Assembly (NCBI RefSeq): GCF_030719215.1
Contig: NZ_CP120983.1
Span: 992,001-1,056,000, forward strand
DNA: 64,000 bases
Source: Streptomyces sp. Alt3
GTDB lineage: Bacteria; Actinomycetota; Actinomycetes; Streptomycetales; Streptomycetaceae
Reading direction: 5' to 3'
Under the pieces are notes generated by a model that searched no databases, was not told the origin of the DNA, and worked only from the letters and a program-made list of their open reading frames with translations. A program made the translations under genes and the position numbers. This document shows, one piece after another, positions 41,544-50,285 of the stretch (the stretch's first letter is position 1; each line of letters begins with the position of its first letter).

Positions 41544-43901
41544 TCATCCCCGCGCGCCCGGCACGGTGTCACCGGGATCCGGGACGGGCGGTTGAGGGCG
41601 CAGCGCGTGGACCGGCCCCTCGGCCCCCTCCCCGGACCGGCTGCCCGGGGATCCGGAGCCGACCGGCCCGCGCGGTCCCCCGACCGGTCCGTCGGCGGGC
41701 GGCTCGTCGGGGAACGGCTCGTCCACCGGGTCCGCCCCTGTGAAGCCCTCCTGCCGCAGCGGTACCTGGGGGCCGGAGAGCTCCCTGAGCCAGCGCGCCA
41801 GCACCCGGTGCACCGCCTCCGCCCCGACGACGGGACCGGCCGGCCCCGCCGGAGCGACAGAGCCGGCGGGTCCGGGAGCGGGCACCCCCGCAGTGGCGTC
41901 CGGCGTCGCGTCCCGCGGGGTGTCGGCCGCCACCGCGTCGAGCGGGTCGGTCAGCGTCCGCGGCCAGAGCAGGAACGGCCGCGACTGTTCGCCGCCCAGC
42001 CCTCCGTGCGAACCGATCTGCTCCTCGAAGGCGTGGACACGGCCGGACTCGGGGTCGTACATCGAATTGACCATCACGTCCGCGACGTGCGGAAAGCCGT
42101 CGGTCCGCCGTACCGCGTCCGCCGCACCGGGCCCGAAGGCCGCGATCGGTCCGTCCCCGTCCCTCAGCTCCGCCACCGGGATCTCGGCCCCGCCCCGCCC
42201 GAGCACCACCGATCCGTGCTTCTGGCTGCGTACGAGCAGGAAGCCGATCCCCGGATGGGCGGCGAGGGTGCCGAGCAGCGCGGGGTAGCGGCGGTCGAGC
42301 TGCTCGCGCGAGGCCCGCCCCTCGATGTCGGGGAACGACAGCAGCCCGAGGTTTCCGGAGGCGAGCACGACCGGGTCGGAGGGCTTGGCGGGGTGCTGCG
42401 CCTCCTGCTCCCCGACGACCGGTCTGTGCAGCGCGATGCGCACGGCGTCGCGGGCCTCGGAGGCGCTGCGGGTGCGTTGCGCCCTGCGGGGTACGGGCAG
42501 CCCGCAGCCGGCCCGTACGAGGTCCTTGAGCGTGAGACCGTACCGTCCCGCGAAGGTCTCCCCCGGGCTCTGGCCGTGGTCCGACAGCAGCACGATCCGG
42601 TAGGCGCGGGGGGTGTGGTCCGCGATCTTCAGCATGAGGCCCAGCGAGCGGTCGAGCCGCTTCAGGACCTTCTCCGCGTCGCGGCTGTGCGGCCCGGAGT
42701 GGTGGGCCACCTCGTCGTAGGCGACCAGGTCGGCGTAGACCGCGGTGCGTCCCGCGAACATGTCGCCGATCACGGCGGCGACGACCACATCGCGTTCGAC
42801 GACGGTCGCGAACGCCCTGATGAAGGGGTACAGCCCACCGCGCTTGACCCGGGGGGACTCCTTCCGCACCCGGGCCCGGACGGACTGGCCGATCTCGCGG
42901 GCGACCTCGGCGACGAAGGACAGGGCCGTACGGACGGCGTTGGCGGGGTCGGAGAAGTAGGCGAAGTAGCCGGCGCGCGAGCCGCGCCCCTTGCCGAGCC
43001 TGGCGGCCATCGACAGGACCAGGGCCAGCTCCTCCGCGCCGCCGCTGAAGAGGTTGCCCCGGCTCGCGCCGTCGACGGTGAGCAGGCCGCCGTCATGGGT
43101 GCGGGCTATGGCTCTGCGCTGCAGTTCGAGGGCGCTCGCCGGTCTGCTGGAGACCATGACGGTGCCGGTCTCCTTCTCGAACCAGCGGAAGGCCGGGACG
43201 TCGAAGTTGCTTCCGTGCAGGATGCCGAGCTGGCTGGCGCCGGTCTGGCTGGACCAGTCGGTTCTCCACGGGGTGAGCCGGTGGCCCGCATCGTCGGCGA
43301 GCAGGCCGGCGACGGTCGGCATGACACCGGCCGCCGCCGCCTGTTCGAGTACGTCGTGGCCGACACCGTCGAGCTGGACGAACACGATGCCGGGAGGTCC
43401 GCCGCGCCCTCCGTCCGCGCTCCGTGGCATGCCGCTGCGTCTGCGGCGCCGGTCGGCGAGCCGGGAGAGCCGGCGCCGGTAGGCGTCGTCGTCACGGACC
43501 GCGAGGGCGGTGGAGGTGGCGGAGGCGACGGCGGACATCACGGCCGCCACGACGACCGCGGTCTCCGGGTTGGCGTCGCCGCGCCCGTCGGGGATGAGCC
43601 GCAGGGCTATCAGCAGCAGCGATCCGTTGAGGAAGAAGACCAGGGCTCCCAGCACCAGGGCGGGCACGATGAGCAGCGCCCTGACGAGTACCGGCCACAC
43701 CAGGGCGGAGAGCAGGCCGAACGCGCCGGCGCCCCAGGCCGCGGTGAAGGCGGTCCTGGTGACCGTGTCACCGTCGTCGGCCTGGAGCTGGAAGTCCGGC
43801 AGGATTCCCGCCAGTGCCAGCATGGTGAGCGTGGAGACGGCCCACACCGAGATCACCCGTACGAGGGCTCCCCCCGCCTTACGCCATCGCCCGTCATTCA
43901 C
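41544..43901 (-). CDS. Membrane protein with holin-like N-terminus and alkaline-phosphatase-fold domain
   Basis: A 785-residue protein. Residues about 15-130 contain four hydrophobic segments of the phage-holin 4/Mycobacterium-type membrane family (VISVWAVSTLTMLALAGILP, WPVLVRALLIVPALVLG). About 170-600 is a nucleotide pyrophosphatase/phosphodiesterase-like domain: IVFVQLDGVGHDVLEQA supplies the first metal Asp, DLVAYDEVAHHSGPHSRD and LLSDHGQSPGE the others. The C-terminal 120 residues are Pro/Gly-rich. Which face of the membrane carries the domain is unclear; substrate unknown. The start after GAGGTGG is preferred to the GTG five codons upstream. Confidence 0.85.
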   Translation of the reverse strand: MNDGRWRKAGGALVRVISVWAVSTLTMLALAGILPDFQLQADDGDTVTRTAFTAAWGAGAFGLLSALVWPVLVRALLIVPALVLGALVFFLNGSLLLIALRLIPDGRGDANPETAVVVAAVMSAVASATSTALAVRDDDAYRRRLSRLADRRRRRSGMPRSADGGRGGPPGIVFVQLDGVGHDVLEQAAAAGVMPTVAGLLADDAGHRLTPWRTDWSSQTGASQLGILHGSNFDVPAFRWFEKETGTVMVSSRPASALELQRRAIARTHDGGLLTVDGASRGNLFSGGAEELALVLSMAARLGKGRGSRAGYFAYFSDPANAVRTALSFVAEVAREIGQSVRARVRKESPRVKRGGLYPFIRAFATVVERDVVVAAVIGDMFAGRTAVYADLVAYDEVAHHSGPHSRDAEKVLKRLDRSLGLMLKIADHTPRAYRIVLLSDHGQSPGETFAGRYGLTLKDLVRAGCGLPVPRRAQRTRSASEARDAVRIALHRPVVGEQEAQHPAKPSDPVVLASGNLGLLSFPDIEGRASREQLDRRYPALLGTLAAHPGIGFLLVRSQKHGSVVLGRGGAEIPVAELRDGDGPIAAFGPGAADAVRRTDGFPHVADVMVNSMYDPESGRVHAFEEQIGSHGGLGGEQSRPFLLWPRTLTDPLDAVAADTPRDATPDATAGVPAPGPAGSVAPAGPAGPVVGAEAVHRVLARWLRELSGPQVPLRQEGFTGADPVDEPFPDEPPADGPVGGPRGPVGSGSPGSRSGEGAEGPVHALRPQPPVPDPGDTVPGARG

Positions 43902-44003
43902 GCCGTTCCACCTCACGTCCGGACCCGGTGTGCGTCATGGATCCGCGTCAAGCCTGTCATAGCCCGCCGGGAGCCTTGTGGGGCCCCGGGCCGTCCGCGG
44001 GGC

Positions 44004-44420
44004 TCAGCAGCCGTCGTATCCTGCGGTCGGCATGGAGAGCCTGCGGTGGACGCTGGCCTTGCTGCGGGCGGTGTAGACGGGCTCTTCGAGGCCGGCGAAC
44101 TCGAAGCGCACACCACGGCGCTCGCACTCGTCCTCGAAGTCCGGCACCGAGACGAGTGCCCGCGCCAGCACCCGGTCGTTCGGGGCGACGAACAGGTCGA
44201 CCTGTCCGCTCTCGACGTCCGTCCAGAGGGCCTGGTGATCGGGGCGCAGCCCGTAGACACGGAGCTGCCGCGTGACGACGTATCCGTGTTCCGCCGCCCA
44301 GCGTGCGCACATGGCGTGCTGGCTGCGGGTGTCGACGAGGAACGGGTCACCGTCGAGCTCTTCCAGCGGTGTGAGGCTGGCGATGGCCGCCACCCGTACG
44401 TCCGCGACGACGTCGCCCAT
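44004..44420 (-). CDS. Small protein with faint serine-recombinase N-domain resemblance
   Basis: 138 residues, MGDVVADVRVAAIASLTP at the start. The order of elements, a short N-terminal strand, DTRSQHAMCARWAAEHGYVV, and SGQVDLFVAPNDRVLARAL, parallels the resolvase N-terminal domain (the Q..C..A...G helix and the later Asp-Arg strand). The Arg of the R-V-S catalytic motif is not evident, and there is no DNA-binding C-terminus. I infer a non-catalytic recombinase-like domain, or an unrelated fold of similar composition. It stands alone between the phosphatase gene and a divergent MBL gene. Confidence 0.65.
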   Translation of the reverse strand: MGDVVADVRVAAIASLTPLEELDGDPFLVDTRSQHAMCARWAAEHGYVVTRQLRVYGLRPDHQALWTDVESGQVDLFVAPNDRVLARALVSVPDFEDECERRGVRFEFAGLEEPVYTARSKASVHRRLSMPTAGYDGC

Positions 44421-44599
44421 GAACCGGTCCCCCCGAGCTCGGATGCAGGTGACAACCCTACCCGCGAGGTAGCCCTCCGTAGCCGCTCGGTTCCGTGCCG
44501 CGTCCGGCGCGAAGGAGCACTCCGGCGTGGGAGGGGCGCGGACCGCCTACCCTCGTACGCGTACGGCGTTGTCGTGGGCACGGACGAGGAGGCGGGGCG

Positions 44600-45376
44600 G
44601 TGGAGGTCACCTGGTGGGGTCATGCCACCTGCACGATCGAGGACTCCGGGGTCCGGGTGCTGACCGACCCGCTGTTCGCGCGGCGCTTCGCGCATCTGCG
44701 CCGCCGACGGGGCGAGGTCCCGCCGGCGCAGGCCTCGGTCGCCGACGCCGTACTGATCTCCCACCTGCACTCCGACCATCTGCATCTCCCCTCCCTGGCC
44801 CGCCTCGCCCCCGGCAGCCTGCTGATCGTGCCCCGCGGTGCCGTCGGGGCCGTCCCGGGCCTGCGCCTGCTGCGCCGGATGCGCGGGCTGCGGATCTCGG
44901 AGGTCGCCGCCGGGGACACGGTGCGGGTCGGCGAGGTCCTGGTCCGCGCGGTCCCCGCCCTTCACGACGGACGCCGTTTCCCGGTCGGCCCGCACAGGGT
45001 GCCCGCTCTCGGATACGTCGTCGAGGGCGAGGCCCGCACCTATTTCGCCGGGGACACCGGGCTCTTCGACACCATGGCCGACGCGGTGGGGCCGGTGGAC
45101 GTGGCGCTGCTCCCGGTCGGCGGCTGGGGGCCGAACCTGGGCCACCACCATCTGGACGCGGCGCGTGCCGCGCAGGTGCTGACCCTGCTGGGGCCGCGGT
45201 CCGCGGTGCCGGTGCACTACGGCACGTACTGGCCGATCGGGATGGACGGGGTCCGGCCTCACGAGTTCCACGCGCCGGGTGACGAATTCGTGCGGCAGGC
45301 GTCCCTGCTCGCACCGGAGGTGGCGGTGCACCGGCTGGGGCACGGCGAGCATGTGAGGCCGGAGGCCCGTAGGTGA
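44600..45376 (+). CDS. MBL-fold metallohydrolase (UlaG-like)
   Basis: A 258-residue metallo-beta-lactamase-fold protein beginning VEVTWWGHATCTIEDSG. Metal motifs: SHLHSDHLH (HxHxDH), a later FAGDTGLFD, and the GGWGPNLGHHHLD and VPVHYGTYWP strands. The GTG start is fixed by GAGGAGG seven bases upstream. It resembles lactonase/UlaG-type hydrolases; substrate unknown. Its stop overlaps the start of a DedA-family gene (GTGA). Confidence 0.92.
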   Translation: MEVTWWGHATCTIEDSGVRVLTDPLFARRFAHLRRRRGEVPPAQASVADAVLISHLHSDHLHLPSLARLAPGSLLIVPRGAVGAVPGLRLLRRMRGLRISEVAAGDTVRVGEVLVRAVPALHDGRRFPVGPHRVPALGYVVEGEARTYFAGDTGLFDTMADAVGPVDVALLPVGGWGPNLGHHHLDAARAAQVLTLLGPRSAVPVHYGTYWPIGMDGVRPHEFHAPGDEFVRQASLLAPEVAVHRLGHGEHVRPEARR

Positions 45377-45993
45377 TCGATGAAGTGCTGGGGCAGCTGC
45401 CGACGGAGTCGACGCAGCAGGCCGTCGGCTACCCGACGTTGTTCCTGCTGGTGGCGTTGGGGTCGCTGGTGCCGGTGATTCCGACGGGGGCGCTGGTGAG
45501 TACGGCGGCCGTCGTGACGCTGCACCAGACGTCACCGTTCGCCCTGCTCGTGGTGTTCGCCGTGGCGTCGGGTGCGGCGTTCCTCGGGGACATATGCCTG
45601 TACTGGCTGGGACAGCGGGGGGTGCGCTCGGAGCACGGTTCGAAGTGGCTGGAGGCGATCACCAGCAGGGCCGCTCCGGAGCGGCTCGCGCAGGCGCAGC
45701 GGAAGCTGGACGACCACGACACGATGGTCCTGGTGCTGTCCCGGCTGGTGCCGGCCGGGCGGATACCCGTGATGCTGGCCTGTCTGCTCGGCCGGATGCC
45801 GCTGCGGCAGTTCGCCCGCGGAGACGTACCGGCGTGTCTGGCCTGGGCTGCGACGTATCAGCTGATCGGGATCCTGGGCGGTTCGCTGTTCCCGGAGCCG
45901 TGGGAGGGCGTGCTCGCTGCGGTCGTGCTGACGCTGCTGATCAGCGGGACCCCCGCGCTCTGGCGGCGGCTGAGGGCCCGCACGGCCGACTGA
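45373..45993 (+). CDS. DedA-family (VTT domain) membrane protein
   Basis: 206 residues. It contains the VTT/DedA features: an N-terminal re-entrant hydrophobic segment FLLVALGSLVPVIPTGALVS, ASGAAFLGDICLYWLGQRGV, and FARGDVPACLAWAATYQLIGILGG with a preceding SRLVPAGRIPVMLACLLGRM. DedA proteins are linked to undecaprenyl-phosphate and phospholipid translocation and to membrane homeostasis. Translationally coupled to the MBL hydrolase upstream. Confidence 0.9.
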   Translation: MIDEVLGQLPTESTQQAVGYPTLFLLVALGSLVPVIPTGALVSTAAVVTLHQTSPFALLVVFAVASGAAFLGDICLYWLGQRGVRSEHGSKWLEAITSRAAPERLAQAQRKLDDHDTMVLVLSRLVPAGRIPVMLACLLGRMPLRQFARGDVPACLAWAATYQLIGILGGSLFPEPWEGVLAAVVLTLLISGTPALWRRLRARTAD

Positions 45994-46021
45994 GGAGCCG
46001 GCGGTGCGGCCGGGTGGCACC

Positions 46022-47047
46022 TCAGTTCTCCAGGACACGTGAGCCGCCGACCGGCAGGTCCCAGAGGTCACCCCGCGGGTATCCGGCCTGCTGCCAGGCC
46101 GTGCGGAGCCGGGTCAGTGGTTCGAGCACCGGTTCGGCGGAGAGCAGGAACGTCGCCCAGTGCATCGGCGCCATGGCCCGGGCGCCGAGGTCCGCGTACG
46201 CCTGCACGGCCTCCTCGGGGTCGGTGTGCACGTCCGAGAGCCACCAGCGCGGTTCGTACGCGCCGATGGGCAGCATGGCCAGGTCCAGGTCCGGGTAGCG
46301 GCGGCCGATCTCCTTGAACCAGTGGCCGTAGCCGGTGTCCCCCGCGAAGTAGAGCCGGCGCCCGCCCCCGTCATCGATCACCCAGCCGCCCCACAGGGAC
46401 CGGCAGGTGTCCAGGAGGGTGCGCTTGGACCAGTGGTGGGAGGGCACGAAGTCGAACCGGACGCCCCCCAGCTCCACCGATTCCCACCAGTCGAGTTCGG
46501 TGACGCAGGTGAAGCGTCGGCGGCGGCACCAGCGGCCGAGACCCGCGGGCACCAGCAGCGGGGTGTCCCTGGGGAGCCTGCGCAGCGTGGGCGCGTCCAG
46601 GTGGTCGTAGTGGTTGTGGCTGATCAGGACCGCGTCGACGGGTGGCAGTTCCTCCCAGCGCACTCCTGCGGGGGTGATCCGGGCCGGGGTGCCCAGGATG
46701 CGCCGCGACCAGACCGGGTCGGTGAGGACGGTGAGCCCGCCGATGCGGACCACCCAGCTGGCGTGTCCTGCCCAGGTGACGGCCATCGTGCCGGGGCCCG
46801 CCTCGGGCAGTGGCTGGGGGGCGTACGGCAGCCGGTGGATGCCCCGGAGACCCTCGGCGTTGGGCCGCATGGCGCGCTCCCTGGCCAGACGGGTCATGCC
46901 CCTGACACCCGGGAGCGGAGCGGTGAGCCGGTCCGCGAAGCTGCGGGGCCAGGTCCGGAGCTCGCCGAGACGGCGCGGAGCGGCGACGGGACGGCCGACG
47001 GGCGCGGGGCCGGTTCCGGCGAACGGGCGCTCGGTCTGTTCCGTCAT
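46022..47047 (-). CDS. MBL-fold metallohydrolase (NAPE-PLD/RomA-like)
   Basis: A 341-residue protein. The conserved MAVTWAGHASWVVRIGGLTVLTDP is followed by the metal motif ISHNHYDHLD, FVPSHHWSKRTL, LYFAGDTGYGHWF and MLPIGAYEPRWW, the signature set of RomA/NAPE-PLD-type hydrolases, which in related proteins act on phospholipid-like substrates. The ATG for MTEQTERP is supported by AGGAG; an earlier in-frame codon overlaps the upstream gene. It starts 13 bases after the aminotransferase-fold gene ends and is likely cotranscribed with it. Confidence 0.92.
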   Translation of the reverse strand: MTEQTERPFAGTGPAPVGRPVAAPRRLGELRTWPRSFADRLTAPLPGVRGMTRLARERAMRPNAEGLRGIHRLPYAPQPLPEAGPGTMAVTWAGHASWVVRIGGLTVLTDPVWSRRILGTPARITPAGVRWEELPPVDAVLISHNHYDHLDAPTLRRLPRDTPLLVPAGLGRWCRRRRFTCVTELDWWESVELGGVRFDFVPSHHWSKRTLLDTCRSLWGGWVIDDGGGRRLYFAGDTGYGHWFKEIGRRYPDLDLAMLPIGAYEPRWWLSDVHTDPEEAVQAYADLGARAMAPMHWATFLLSAEPVLEPLTRLRTAWQQAGYPRGDLWDLPVGGSRVLEN

Positions 47048-47060
47048 CGAGAGGCTCCTG

Positions 47061-48299
47061 TCATCGGAGTTCATCGAGGGCTGCTGCGAAAATGCTCAGC
47101 GCCCGGGCGACGTGCGGCAATTTCAAGGGCTCCACCGCAGTGAGGGACTCCGTCTGCTGCTCCGGGGTTGAGCCGAGCAGTGGTCCGGTGCTCAGCCGCA
47201 CGCGCAGCGCTCCCAGTTCGTCCCCGAAGCGGTGTCCGCCGGGAGCGGGGGCGCCGATACGTTTCGTCAGGTAGTCCTCGAGCTCCATGGAGTCCGTGAC
47301 GCCCCGCGCGGCGAGCCGTGTGCGCAGCGGGCCGAGGTCGGCGTAGAGATGACGGCCGGCCTGCGGCGGCCTGGCGAGGGCGCCCACGGTGAGCACCGCG
47401 CGGTGTGCGGCGGAGGCGACCTGGGCCTGGAGGCGTGCCGCCTGCCGGATCCTCTCCGTGACGGCGTCGGGTTCGTGCAGGGCGTGGGCGGCGGCCCCGG
47501 CCACCGGCTCGGCGACGAGGGCGCCGAGCGCTGTGAGGATGTCGAGGACCCGGGCGCGGCGCGCCGAGGCACGTGCGGTGGCCGGGAAACGCGCGACGGC
47601 GACCGGCCAGGCCGACGGGGTGAGCGCTCCGGCGAGGTCGGACACGACGGTGACGTCGTCGGGGCACATCTCCGCGGGGCTGAGCATGACGGTGTCGTGG
47701 GGCCGGTGGAGGGTGTCCCGCCAGGTCTCGTCGCTGACGATGTGCAGCCCTTCGGAGACGGCGGCCTCGCAGGCCTCGCGGACCAGTTCGGGCGGGGCGA
47801 GGGTCGCGGTCGGGTCGTCGGCCACGGAGATCAGGAGCAGTCGGGGGCGGCCCCCCTCGGCACGGACCCTGCGTACCGTCTCCAGCAGTGCGTACGGGTC
47901 GGGGATGCCGCCGCACTCGGCGGGCGTCGGTACGTGGTAGGCGGGCCGGCCCAGCAGCCGTGCCTGGGGCATCCATGTGGCGGGGCACGGCCGGGGCATG
48001 AGCACATCGCCCCCGTACGCGGCGATCAGCGCGAGCACGAGTGACTGGACGCCCGGGGCCGCGGCGACGTCCCCGGGCCCGCCGTGCAGGCCGCGTCGCT
48101 CCCAGTAGGCGCAGGCAGCCTCACGCAGGATCGTTCCGCCACCGGGTGGCTCGGGCCGCGTCCGCGCGGCCGAAGCGGCCAGTACGGCGGCCAGCTCGGG
48201 CAGCACGGGGAGACCGGGGTCGGGTGCGGGCGGCCCGTACCGGACGGGTCCGTGGTCCTCGCCGAGGGGGCGGGGCGGCTCCCGCTCGCTCCAGTGCAT
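47061..48299 (-). CDS. Aminotransferase-fold protein lacking the PLP lysine
   Basis: A 412-residue protein with the class I/II aminotransferase (fold type I) layout: AAAPGVQSLVLALIAAYGGDVLMPRPC, the ISVADDPTATLAPPELV loop (NPTG region), IVSDETWRDTL (conserved Asp at about 190) and a C-terminal GALRVRLSTGP with the carboxylate-binding Arg. The SxSK segment expected after it reads VVSDLAGALTPSAWPVAVARF: no Lys is present, and the only two lysines in the whole protein are near residues 345 and 395. It therefore cannot form the usual internal aldimine and may be a non-catalytic ligand-binding or regulatory protein. Likely cotranscribed with the MBL hydrolase downstream. Confidence 0.82.
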   Translation of the reverse strand: MHWSEREPPRPLGEDHGPVRYGPPAPDPGLPVLPELAAVLAASAARTRPEPPGGGTILREAACAYWERRGLHGGPGDVAAAPGVQSLVLALIAAYGGDVLMPRPCPATWMPQARLLGRPAYHVPTPAECGGIPDPYALLETVRRVRAEGGRPRLLLISVADDPTATLAPPELVREACEAAVSEGLHIVSDETWRDTLHRPHDTVMLSPAEMCPDDVTVVSDLAGALTPSAWPVAVARFPATARASARRARVLDILTALGALVAEPVAGAAAHALHEPDAVTERIRQAARLQAQVASAAHRAVLTVGALARPPQAGRHLYADLGPLRTRLAARGVTDSMELEDYLTKRIGAPAPGGHRFGDELGALRVRLSTGPLLGSTPEQQTESLTAVEPLKLPHVARALSIFAAALDELR

Positions 48300-48442
48300 C
48301 CCGGGGCCTCCCTCCGCCTGAGTCGCTCTCAGGCCCCTTTATACGGAGGTTCCCCGCCTTCCGCCCCCGGACCGGCGCCGGAGGGCGACAGAAATACGTA
48401 CTCCGGCACCCGCCCCGACACGTACTCGGGCGGCCCGCCGGC

Positions 48443-49291
48443 TCACGCCGCGAACGGCGTCCCCGGCAGCCCCTGGCCCAGGTCCGGGAGCACCAGCAGG
48501 GAGCCCGAGAGCGGGTGGGGGGCGTCCAGGCCGGTCCGGGCGGTGGACACGTAGAGGTCGCGGAGCCCCGACCCGCCGAACGCGCACGCCGTGGGCCTGC
48601 GGACCGGCAGGTCCACGACCAGGTCCGGCCGGCCGTCGGGGGTGTAGCGCCGGATCGCCGCACCGTCCCAGAAGGCGACCCACACACAGCCCTCTGCGTC
48701 CACCGTCAGCCCGTCGGGCCATCCGGGACCGTGTTCGACGCCGACGAAGGGGCGCCGGTTCAGGACACGCTCACCGTCCACGTCGAAGACGTCGATGCGG
48801 CGCGTGGGGGTGTCGATGTAGTACATGAGCCGGCCGTCCGGGCTCCATCCGGTGCCGTTGCTGACCGTCACCGCGTCGAGGACGGGGCTCACCCTGCCGT
48901 CCGGGGCGATCCGGGACAGGGTGCCGCCCCCCTCGGCCTCGTCGTACCGCATCGTGCCCGCCCAGAGCGAGCCGTCCGGCGCGACGGCGGCGTCGTTTCC
49001 ACGCCGACCGGGGACCGGGTCGTGGACCAGCCAGGAGAAGGCACCGTCGGCGCCGTACATTCCGATTCCGTCCCGCAGCGCGACCACGAGGCCGCCGTCC
49101 TTCCTCGGTTTCGCGGCCCCGACGTGCTGGCCGGTGGCCATGACGGTGCGGCGGCCGGTCGACGGGTCGTAGGTGTGCACACGGGCGGAGAGGATGTCGA
49201 CCCAGATCAGCCGTCCCACGGCCGGGTCCCAGGTGGGGCCCTCACCGAGCTCGGCGGTCTCGCGCACCGCAACCTCCGGGGCCGGCCTCAC
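48443..49291 (-). CDS. SMP-30/gluconolactonase-family protein
   Basis: A 282-residue six-bladed propeller. The metal ligands of the family are present: Glu in AELGEGPTWDP (about 17), Asn in VSNGTGWSPDG and Asp in GWPDGLTVD, plus RRGNDAAVAPDGSLWAG. It probably hydrolyses a sugar lactone. The GTG start overlaps the stop of the IclR-family gene (GTGA), so regulator and enzyme are one operon, typical of sugar acid catabolism under IclR control. Confidence 0.92.
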   Translation of the reverse strand: MRPAPEVAVRETAELGEGPTWDPAVGRLIWVDILSARVHTYDPSTGRRTVMATGQHVGAAKPRKDGGLVVALRDGIGMYGADGAFSWLVHDPVPGRRGNDAAVAPDGSLWAGTMRYDEAEGGGTLSRIAPDGRVSPVLDAVTVSNGTGWSPDGRLMYYIDTPTRRIDVFDVDGERVLNRRPFVGVEHGPGWPDGLTVDAEGCVWVAFWDGAAIRRYTPDGRPDLVVDLPVRRPTACAFGGSGLRDLYVSTARTGLDAPHPLSGSLLVLPDLGQGLPGTPFAA

Positions 49292-50061
49292 ATCTGGCCC
49301 CGGTGGTGTCCCAGCCGCCCGGACAGCGCGTCCGCGCCGCCCGCCGCGAGCTGCGCGAGTTCCGCCTCGCGCTCCTCGCTCCAGCGGATCACCGGCACGG
49401 AGATGGAGAGCGCGGCGACGACCCGTCCGGACCGGTCCCGTACGGGGGCGGCCACACAGCTCACGTCCGGGTTCGACTCCCGGTGCTCGACCGCTATCCC
49501 GCGCTTGCGGACGACGGCGAGCGCGGCCCGAAGCTCCACGGCGTCGGTGAGGCTGTTGTCGGTCATGGCGATGAGCTCTCGTCCGTCCAGACGGGCGTCG
49601 AGCTCCGCCTCCGGGAGTGCGGCGAGCAGCAGCTTGCCGACGGACGTGCAGTGGGCGGGCAGTTTGCGGCCCGCGGCGGAGACCATGCGCACGGCGTGCG
49701 TGGAGTCGACCTTGGCGATGTAGATGACCTCGGTGTCCTCCAGGATCGCCACGTGGACCGTCTCGCCGCAGGTCTCGGCGACCTCACGGGCCACCTGCTG
49801 CCCCTCGGCTGCGAGGTCGAGCTGTTCGGCGTAACGGCTGCCGAGCTGGTAGGTGCGCACACCCAGCCGGTAGCGGCCCGGCTGTTCCGGGACCGTGACC
49901 AGATAGGACCGTGCGGCGAGCGTGGTGAGCAGTTCGTGGACGGTGGTCCGCGGCAGTTGGAGCTTGCGGGTGACCTCGGGGGCGGAGAGGGTCCCCTCGC
50001 CCTGGAGGAAGAGTTCGAGAACATCCAGCGCCCTGGTCACCGCAGGGACGAGTCGCCCCAT
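49288..50061 (-). CDS. IclR-family transcriptional regulator
   Basis: A 257-residue regulator starting MGRLVPAVTRALDVLELF. The winged helix lies at about 10-70 (SAPEVTRKLQLPRTTVHELL) and the IclR effector domain follows (about 85-250: VHVAILEDTEVIYIAKVDS, LPAHCTSVGKLLLAALPE, SCVAAPVRDRSGRVVAALS). It likely senses the substrate or product of the coupled SMP-30 lactonase. GTTCGAC elements at 50079 and 50201-50218 in the divergent intergenic region are candidate sites. Confidence 0.93.
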   Translation of the reverse strand: MGRLVPAVTRALDVLELFLQGEGTLSAPEVTRKLQLPRTTVHELLTTLAARSYLVTVPEQPGRYRLGVRTYQLGSRYAEQLDLAAEGQQVAREVAETCGETVHVAILEDTEVIYIAKVDSTHAVRMVSAAGRKLPAHCTSVGKLLLAALPEAELDARLDGRELIAMTDNSLTDAVELRAALAVVRKRGIAVEHRESNPDVSCVAAPVRDRSGRVVAALSISVPVIRWSEEREAELAQLAAGGADALSGRLGHHRGQM

Positions 50062-50285
50062 GATCGCCCGCCAATCTCGTTCGACACTCCGGCCAATGAC
50101 CGGAATCACGAACGCAGGCTAACGGGCCGGATCTTGTCCGGGCAACGCCCTGGGCACGACGGATCGGGAAGGACGACGGCAATTCGTCATACTTCATCCC
50201 GTTCGACTGGTTCGACCGGTGTGTGACGGAGCACGCCGCGCGCGCCTCCTGGTTCACCATCCGGTCGCAGGGTATTCGCTGTCCC

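Noticed and set aside
41544..43901. Phage holin or prophage remnant
   Set aside because: The holin-like segment is only the N-terminal membrane part of a phosphatase-fold protein, and no phage genes surround it.
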